Source of the DNA: Brevipalpus yothersi
Lineage: Eukaryota > Arthropoda > Arachnida > Trombidiformes > Tenuipalpidae
Assembly: GCA_003956705.1 (NCBI GenBank)
Contig: QZCP01000058.1
Span: 77,619 to 141,618, forward strand
Reading direction: 5' to 3'
Length of the DNA: 64,000 nucleotides
The notes under the pieces are model-generated. The model searched no databases. It was not told where the DNA came from and worked only from the letters and a program-made list of their open reading frames with translations. Position 1 is the first letter of the stretch. Each line of letters starts with the position of its first letter. Positions 56,956 to 64,000 of the stretch are shown here, in pieces. A program made the translations under genes and the position numbers.

Positions 56956-58028
56956 ATGAACTTTTCTAGTTTATCATCAAAAGTCTCTTCGAACTTTGGA
57001 CTCATCTTCCGGATTTTGTTATTTTTTCTCCTCATTTTCACAATTCTAACTATATCAGTAAGTATTTTTTCTTCTTAAAATTTCTCAAACTAGAGTCGTT
57101 TTACGGCTTTGATCATCACTCATTGTAGATCTGAGATTTCGCCACAATATCGCTCGTTCTCTCCATTCTAACGTTCTGGAACTCTGTTTTTTGCTCTAAA
57201 TATTACTTTTCTGTGACGGGATAGTGAAAATGTTCTAAATTTCTGTTCTAAATGATTTCTCAGATTTTTAGTGAATTGGTGACAACAAAGAGCCATAAAG
57301 GTCCGGTGATAATATCTGGTAAGTTCTCGTTTATTCAAATCAGAACTTTTTATTTAACATCAGGTCTCTTTGAATCTTTGAAATCTATTCAATGAATATC
57401 ATTGGAATTCGAAGTTGAGCGACACTTAGAGAATATTAAAGAAATTTTAAGCCTTAATCCTGGTGCCTGTTGTAATGAGAAAGATTTTGGAATATTGAAT
57501 TGATAAACCTCTATTCAATTAATGCCCTGAAAATTCATTCCCTATTTAAATCTATTCATCTAACGAAATTTTTTCCGCTCTTTTCACATTAAGCTCATCC
57601 AATTCCCATCCCAATACCAATACCAATTCCGAGTGAGTACAACTTATATGTTCGAGCCTTCAAATCTCTGTTTTCTTATTTTCTTCTATTTAACATTCAT
57701 TTTCAATTTTATGCCACCTAATTTTGATCGAAAATCTCTTCGGTTGTGCGGTGCTCACACATGCATGATGGTCATTATATTATCAGTGCATCATCCACCG
57801 TGGGGAGGCCCAGGGCCAGGTGGTGGTGGTGGTGGTGGGGGTCAGCAGGTTCAAGGCAGCTATTATCCTCAAAGAATAATCGTGTTGCCAGTACCTAGTG
57901 GTTGGAATGGTCAAGAGGAGCTGGCCAGGAGCTTTTTTCCTCCACCATTCGGAAATGCCTTATATTACCCTGGAGCACTCTCTCATCATAATCATTGGGG
58001 TGGTCACACCGACCATTGGGGTTATTGA
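56956..58028 (+). CDS. Short secreted PIP-/Gly-rich, HWG-tailed protein (family member 4)
   Basis: Four exons, 56956-57057, 57264-57318, 57594-57632 and 57787-58028, 145 residues. A hydrophobic N terminus (GLIFRILLFFLLIFTILTIS) acts as signal peptide or anchor. SHKGPVII, a pure Pro-Ile alternation (HPIPIPIPIPIP) and a Gly-rich patch (GGPGPGGGGGGGGQQ) follow. The rest is PQRIIVLPVPSGW, an aromatic/Pro stretch (SFFPPPFGNALYYPGALS) and a tail HHNHWGGHTDHWGY. The tail echoes GGHDHWGFH in the gene at 32.6 kb, and the PIPIPIP and IIVLP motifs echo the gene at 50.7 kb. Function unknown; composition fits an extracellular structural protein. Two overlapping AATAAA hexamers at 58059-58068. Confidence 0.75.
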
Positions 58029-58058
58029 TTACTCGAGGATGGACAAACTCAAAGTGCG

Positions 58059-58068
58059 AATAAATAAA
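58059..58068 (+). terminator. Tandem AATAAATAAA poly(A) signal
   Basis: Two overlapping hexamers 31 nt after the stop of secreted-protein gene 4. Confidence 0.65.
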
Positions 58069-58777
58069 GGTCAAATTAATTCTAAATCTTAATTCTGAAT
58101 CTGAAATTGATCAATTCGAAGAATATTGACTGTCTTCAATCGAAAAACTGTTATCATGAGTGAACCTATCGTGGAAATTGATAAAACAGCGAGATAACAT
58201 TCAGTTTAGCTTAAGGTATCGCTAAGGATAAAAAGTCGTTTGCTTGACAATCGATTAGTAATTTAAACTCAAATCTCATCAACTAAAAATTTCTCATGTG
58301 ATCTTCCACACTTCTCGAGGCGAGGGCAGAGGCAGATAGACTCTAGCTTTTGTAGAACGAAAAACTATCAGACAGTTGTGATTTAGATTTGTGGATACAT
58401 CAATGGATTGACCTAGTTTATTCAGTCAAAAATCTCATGTGTAAATTTGCCCCTCTGAGAGCTTAAGAAATTTGGAAATTTGGGAGAAAATTCGAGCTTG
58501 GTTCTAATTTTGTGACTTCTTTGACATTATTTTCTTCTTAAAAAAGAACATTATTATGAAGAGAAAGAATTCGGCTTCCACCATGAAATACTTATCTAGA
58601 TGATGACCTCTTCTAATTCTCAATAATAATACATTAAAACAGTGAAAAACAAAATCTAGCAGCAAAAATTGTGCAACAATGATGACCGTTTGGGAACAAG
58701 GATGAAAAGTCCGGCGGCAAAGGGAGAGAAGCCTCGCAGGGGAGGATAAAATCGATGAAATTGGTAAGAAAGATGCT
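58069..58777. other. Intergenic between convergent secreted-protein gene 4 and PP2C
   Basis: About 700 nt of 3' flanking sequence. Nothing recognised. Confidence 0.45.
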
Positions 58778-60696
58778 TCATCTGGCTGACTCAGAAGTCT
58801 CTAGGATAGTTTTACTGATAATTTCACCATCAAGAGGAGGAAGATCACCATCTGGGCTCTCAGGCGTGGAGAGTGAAGATGATGAGACTACCGATGAGTC
58901 AGAGGAGCCAGTAGAATGCAGTCTAGGTCTCGATGATGGACTGAGTCCACATCGAATTGAAAGTTCTTCGTAGCTTTTCCCATGTAAGAAGCAAATGAGA
59001 AGTACAGTCATGTTGTCACATCCAAGACCTCCCATCTGACAATCAGGAGCCAAACAATGGGTCATGAGTTCTTCACAAATCTGGAAAATATGGAAAAAAT
59101 ATTATGAATGATTTGAGAGCCTAATATCACGAAACATCAATACGCGCTATCACACACAGATCATATTGCGTTAGAGATCTGATGAGAAACATGAATCTAT
59201 TCTGTAAGCTAATCAGAGGGGTTTAAAAACAAGAAACAAACTATCTGAAGACATTTTTAACACATGGCTCAAGTAATAAATTGATGACGAGTTTTGTAAG
59301 TAGCTTAATACTGAAAGGTAAATCATAAGCTGCCGATAAGTTTTGGTTTTCCCATCTGCTTTGTAACTGTTTGAAGAACAATAGGCTTCTAGTTCAGCAT
59401 AAATTACATCGATTTTTTATTCTTGACTAGCTGTCTTCCACGTGTAAATCTCAATGAATCTGGATTCACCAGGAGACACTCACTCAAAGCTTTGATCAGA
59501 TAGTTTATTAAAGCTAGTCGAAAAAGTTCAAGAAAGATGACTATTACTTACAAGAGCAGGCTCCATTCTAGCAGCGATTCGATGTCTAACGAACATAACC
59601 ACCTCCTCATTTGTCATGACATCCCAGATCCCATCACAGGCTAAAACAACAAACTCCAATTCCTCTGTAATATTTCTCACTTCAATATCAGGTGAAGCTG
59701 TAACAATCTGTTCTTCAACTGATTTCTTAGTATTTTTCTTGAACAGAAAATCACCGAAAGCTCTCGAAAGAGCCAAATTACCGTTAACTCTATTCAGCTC
59801 AACCCATCCACCAGCAGCTTGAATTCGTTTGGCCTCTGATTCATTTGCCGGCTTATGATCAAAGGATAGAGGGTCGCATCTACCAGACCAACAGGCAACT
59901 GCACGCGAATCACCGACATTTGCAATGTACATTTTACCATCTTTCATGAGGAGCACGATAGCTGTACTTCCTGTTAGAAGAGAACATAAAACATGATAGC
60001 TGATGAAAGAGTGCAATGAGTTAAGAGTGATTACGAATAATGATACTATTAGATTTGGGAGAAATTATTAGATCTATATTCAGATTACTGAATCACTGAT
60101 GCTGGATAATGGCGGTGAAGAGGGGAGAAAATAGATCGGAAAAATATGTTCACATTAGACTCGGTAAGCCATGAGAACAAAAAAGCAGGCTTCTACGAAT
60201 GATCATGTATGGAAGACAATGCAAACCTGCCAATTCATCTTTCGTCTCTGGATCAACTAGCATATCTTGATCAAGCTGGAGGAAAGCTTTTTTCATGGCA
60301 ACTTCATAATTTCCTTGTTTGTACTCTGGTTGACTGGTGATGATATGATGAAGATGGATTCCGGCATAATTTGCCACTTTTGTTCCTCCATGACCATCAT
60401 AGACAGCGAAGAAACTGGCATCTGGATCTTCAGGTGATAGGTCTAGTAAATGAGTATGTGCATCTTCCATATTGATTCTCCTTCAAGTAACAGAGGGAGA
60501 GAGAGACAGTTATTTGTCAATATCATTGTCTTCACATAGTCAGAAGTCGGTGTCAGATTGTGGATGGTGTGAAATTATTTCACCCAAAAGACGATACTTA
60601 CCATCCTTGCATACAAGATGCTCCAACAGAGAGGAAATCATTTGAACATGATGTTGTTTCTTTGGAGGTGACAGGCTCTGATAGAGTTTGACCCAT
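58778..60696 (-). CDS. PP2C-family Ser/Thr phosphatase (PPM1A/B-like)
   Basis: Four exons, 60602-60696, 60227-60480, 59552-59970 and 58778-59080, 356 residues. Mn/Mg-dependent phosphatase of stress and growth signalling. It starts MGQTLSEPVTSKETTS, an N-myristoylation-type start shared with PPM1A/B/G. Metal-centre and core motifs: GWRINMEDAH, FFAVYDGHGG, GSTAIVLL, IANVGDSRAV, NLALSRAFGDFLFK, VLACDGIWDVMTNEEV and GCDNMTVLLI. A Ser/Thr-rich tail of about 60 residues (STGSSDSSVVSSSSLSTP) replaces the helical PPM1A C-terminal domain. The intron 59081-59551 is the largest in the gene. Family certain; exact paralogue not. Confidence 0.95.
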
Positions 60697-61591
60697 AGTT
60701 CAGGAATCAAGAGGTTTTTCTACAGAAGGAATGACTGGAATGTGGTTGAAATGACGAACAATGTGGTGCTGTGAAAGCACTTTTTCGCTGACAAACAAGA
60801 AAGCATTTGCTGGAAACAAGGAAGTATCTCACGAGGCTAGTCAGAGGCCATAGATTGTAGAGAAGAAATACACACCAATTTATCAAATAATAATCATCAA
60901 ACAAGCTGGAGAGCCACAACAAAATTAGTCAATTTGACCTGCCAATTGAAACTCAACAAAATCAGTTCATGTTTTCAAATTGATTTGATTAACAAGCTCT
61001 AGATTTAATAGATACAATCAGTATAATCTTTGCCACAGAATAAATGCTCATGATCAGTGGCTGATCAGATGAGAGAGAGCAGCAAGATGCGCAGATGACT
61101 TCACACTTTTCGGTCAAGAATTTTCATCTCAATTAAGTTCTAGAATAACCTAATCTTTCTCCCGTTATCCCAATATTGTTTAATCCATGAATCATCTCTC
61201 ATTTTCTTCCATCTCTCTTCCATCTCTCTTCCATCTCTCTTCCAGAATATTTCATCCAAATTAACCATGAAAATCAGTTAGCCATTCTCTCTTAGAGTTT
61301 GAGGATACACCTCATATTGTATTGAGAAATTTCTCGATTTGATTAAGCTCAGTAAGCTTTTCTTCGTCTCAGGTAAGTTTTTCTTGACATGTTTTCAAAA
61401 CAAGAAGTTTTGACGATAAAAGATTCCTAGAACTGACTCAAGAAAAGTTCGATAATTAACAACTCAAACTTGTTGAAAGGTCATCATCGTATGGACTAAA
61501 GGCGAACTTATTCCACAATTTTTGGCAAGAATTCTCCATTTAAAAAAGTGGCTGGAATTCTTCACAGATAAAAGAGAACGAGAAATGCAAA

Positions 61592-61634
<43 letters not shown>

Positions 61635-62581
61635 TTGGAATTTAAACACTGAGAATTCCAAGAGAACACGAATCCGAAATGCATTATCATCTATTCCGAG
61701 GTTACCAATTATGACCATGAGCGACTTGATGATTCAATTCAATGCAGAGCTGTTACAGGGAAAAAACATAAACTCAAGCTAATCGTTTAATGAATCGACC
61801 AGTCTCCTTATAGAATATCTTTGGCTCATCATTCAATCAGTAACTCCATTAAAGAAGTTGAAATTAAAAGATGTTGGCGAAAAAATTCAAATGTTATCTG
61901 AGAGGATATCAGTCTCGCCAACTTGACGCTGATAGATGTTGAATTGGAAATGTTTCCATTGGGCTCCGACGATGCATACAGTATATTGAAATGAAACGAC
62001 AAATGAGCAGTCGATTGGATTCTGTGAGAGGCTGATAATTGTTGCCTTCCACTATTGAAAAGCTGGTTTGATCTATCCACCAACACACGGGATGATCAAA
62101 TTGAAGGGAAAAGCAAATTTGTCTACACTCATGAACCGATGAACATGTAATGACATGAATCAACACATAAAATTCAGCGAAACTCTATGATTGGTTATTA
62201 TTTTTCCATCTCTCTGTGAGTGAAAGTTATCGCAAAATTTCTCTTTAACCTCACCAACACACCCTCGAGCGTAGAAAAAGCGTTTCTCTTCGTTCTTTGA
62301 TCTAATTTCACAGACATGACATCGAGTGGTGATAAAAGTTGGATGTTTCGCAAGCCAAGTCAGATCTAGTTCTTAGATGTGTAGCGACCGAGGTTTCATG
62401 TCAAGGAGTGGACAGCAAACTGTTTACTCTTTGGGAGCTTGTGTCACAGACGAAGAACGAAGTGTTTCCTTCCGCCTCCCTTGACCTCGCAGCACCTCCT
62501 CACACCTCCCCACACCTTCCTACACCTCCCCACACACACATCCCCACACCTCCTCATCTCCGCACATCTCTCGACAGTCGA
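60697..62581. other. Intergenic between divergent PP2C and Smaug
   Basis: About 1.9 kb. It holds an 11-bp tandem repeat (CATCTCTCTTC, about 3.5 copies, 61206-61243), a (GA)n run at 61595-61631 and a CACACCTCCC-rich stretch at 62488-62560 just before the Smaug TATA box. ORFs in it have no family features. Confidence 0.45.
61595..61631. repeat. (GA)n microsatellite
   Basis: About 18 uninterrupted GA units. Confidence 0.9.
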
Positions 62582-62589
62582 TATATAAG
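62582..62589 (+). promoter_or_regulatory. TATA box of Smaug
   Basis: TATATAAG followed by GCTCGCGCGCGC and, about 28 nt downstream, CTGAGTC, which is a plausible start site. The ATG is at 62675, implying a 5' UTR of about 65 nt. Confidence 0.6.
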
Positions 62590-62674
62590 GCTCGCGCGCG
62601 CAATTGTCTGAGTCTTCGGTGTTTGCTTCTTGATTGTCTGTTCACACACATACACGTCTGTGGTCTTTGGGACG

Positions 62675-63311
62675 ATGCGCGGCAATGAGACCCTCTCGAC
62701 TGGTCCTCACTCATTAGTATCTTGGCGATCAGCTTTACCCATGGATAGAAACATTACCTCCAAGCCTTGGGCTGTTAGTGCCAACAGTGTCAACTATTAC
62801 AACGAGCCGGGTTCGGGCATGAAAGACGTCCACTCATGGCTGAAAAGTTTGCGTCTCCATAAGTACTCTGAGTTGTTTTCGTCCATGAATTACCATCAAA
62901 TGATGTCCTTGACAGAGGACGAACTAGAATCTAAAGGTGTGACCAAAGGTGCGCGCCACAAGATCATCCTCAACATCACTAAACTCAAGAATCGAGTCAA
63001 CAATCTGAAAGCTTTGGAACAAAGTCTTGGTGACGAGGGTCCTCAATATGTTCGACAGGCTCTGAATGAGCTCAAAGCACTTCTCACCACTCCAATCAGA
63101 GCCTACAATGCCGATGGTGACCCTAACAACAATCTTTCGAGTGCTAATATGGTACCTCAAACTGGAGTTGCATCACTGGATAGCCTTGGCCAGCCCGGTG
63201 ACCTATCTGTGACCACATACTCACCCTTCTGTGACTTCTCCTCCAATTTGCTGGACGAAGATGACCTGCCTGGCCATATAACTCATGTTCTTAGTAAGAG
63301 TAAGTACCAAC

Positions 63312-63345
<34 letters not shown>

Positions 63346-64000
63346 NCCACTTGACCAACTTATTCTTCCTCTCTCTCTCATGTGATGGAGGTGATCAGCA
63401 CTTTCACTGAACTTTCAATGTTTGGATGTTGAATAAATTAGACTAATCAGGATTTGAATGAAAGTGAGAGGGGGAGAGAGAGTGAAAGTTTGAGCCAGAA
63501 TTGACCTTCCAAATCGAATAAGTTTGGTGAATTATTTCTCTTCCGTCTCCTCTGGACTATGGTTGGCTGGCAGCTGGTGGCTGGTGTCTAATAACTTTCA
63601 ATCCACTTGTTCAGCGATAGATTTGTCCTCCATTGGAACCTGGAAGCGTTCACTAAGCACTGTGTCTCAACTCGTTTCGAGTGCTTCCCCTTTTCTGCTT
63701 CTGACATTCGTTGACCTCCATCAACTATCTTTTCTGTTGATCCTGAATATGTGATCGAGTGTCCCACAAAAGTGAACTTATAGCCTCTTTTCAACCCGCC
63801 GCCACCTCCTGCCACCTCCCGCAACCTTGTTTCGCGAACACTTTCTCCCGCCTCAAACTCTTCCTGCACTTGACAATCGATGACCTCAGTCGATCAGCCT
63901 CCGGACTCATCTCGAACTTGACCTTCAGCCCCTGCTTCCTAGTTTAACAATGTTGATTGTTGACGATTACCTTTCTTCCATCCACAGTTTGTTCCATCAT
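62675..64000 (+). CDS. smg: Smaug/SAMD4 RNA-binding translational repressor (5' part)
   Basis: Exon 1 is 62675-63299 (208 codons plus 1 nt), and a likely next exon begins at 63988 after a ccacag acceptor and runs off the window. Smaug binds stem-loop recognition elements in mRNA through its SAM domain and recruits deadenylases and repressors. The SAM domain spans about residues 48-110: GMKDVHSWLKSLRLHKYSEL, MMSLTEDELESKGVTKGARH and KIILNITKLKNRV, including the basic KGARHK RNA-contact patch. A helical follow-on (LNELKALLTTPIRAY) matches the PHAT-like region after the SAM in Smaug. Only about 47 residues precede the SAM, far fewer than in Drosophila Smaug. The intron 63300-63987 contains a (TC)n run with an N at 63346. 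Confidence 0.9.
63315..63346. repeat. (TC)n microsatellite with assembly gap base
   Basis: About 15 TC units ending in an N at 63346, so the length in the assembly is unreliable. Confidence 0.9.

Noticed and set aside
1..64000. tRNA, rRNA, CRISPR or complete transposon.
   Set aside because: No B-box-like GGTTCGANNCC with a matching A-box, no rRNA-like stretch, no regular direct repeats and no transposase or reverse-transcriptase motifs were seen by eye; a covariance-model scan would be decisive.

Overview
This is a gene-dense, AT-rich stretch of a compact animal genome, most likely an arthropod and plausibly a mite or other small chelicerate. The arthropod signs are a Drosophila-type TIMELESS, a gustatory-receptor-like 7TM gene with three phase-0 introns near its 3' end, a 284-residue tropomyosin and an extracellular PEBP. 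The mite placement is inference. Introns are mostly 50-170 nt, several genes have a single coding exon, and no rRNA, tRNA, CRISPR array or intact transposon was seen. One N at 63346 shows this is a draft assembly.

Left part (1-24 kb): the 3' end of an unrecognised Ser-rich gene; a fatty-acid elongase (ELOVL); CDK12, the RNA polymerase II CTD kinase (minus); a typical 2-Cys peroxiredoxin (minus) divergent from mitochondrial uL14m/MRPL14 (plus); AEBP2/Jing, a PRC2 accessory factor (minus), divergent from the spliceosomal RES-complex protein BUD13 (plus); a BCOR-like PRC1.1 protein with ankyrin repeats and a PUFD domain (minus), divergent from a secreted PEBP (plus); and a nine-exon tropomyosin (minus).

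Middle part (24-48 kb, all minus): ArfGAP2/3, a one-PDZ NHERF1/Sip1 homologue, the tubulin-cofactor-E-like protein TBCEL, a short secreted Pro/Gly/His protein, a La protein lacking a second RRM, circadian-type TIMELESS, an unrecognised single-pass membrane protein, Rab5 and an ankyrin-repeat protein.

Right part (48-64 kb): three more short secreted proteins rich in Pro-Ile/Val, Gly, His and Trp, a decayed coding block, the gustatory-receptor-like gene, a PPM1A-type PP2C phosphatase and the 5' part of Smaug (SAM-domain RNA-binding repressor), which has its own TATA box.

The housekeeping genes are not functionally linked, apart from two Polycomb accessory factors about 2 kb apart. The least described content is the set of four small secreted proteins. 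Two of them share matching TATA-proximal promoter elements, and two share the internal PIPIPIP and IIxLP motifs. Other unexplained structures are a three-copy dispersed repeat (1.6, 2.6 and 5.7 kb), a 51-nt inverted repeat at 41.9 kb and a frame-broken coding remnant at 49.8-50.25 kb. All exon borders were read by hand from GT/AG sites and reading-frame continuity.
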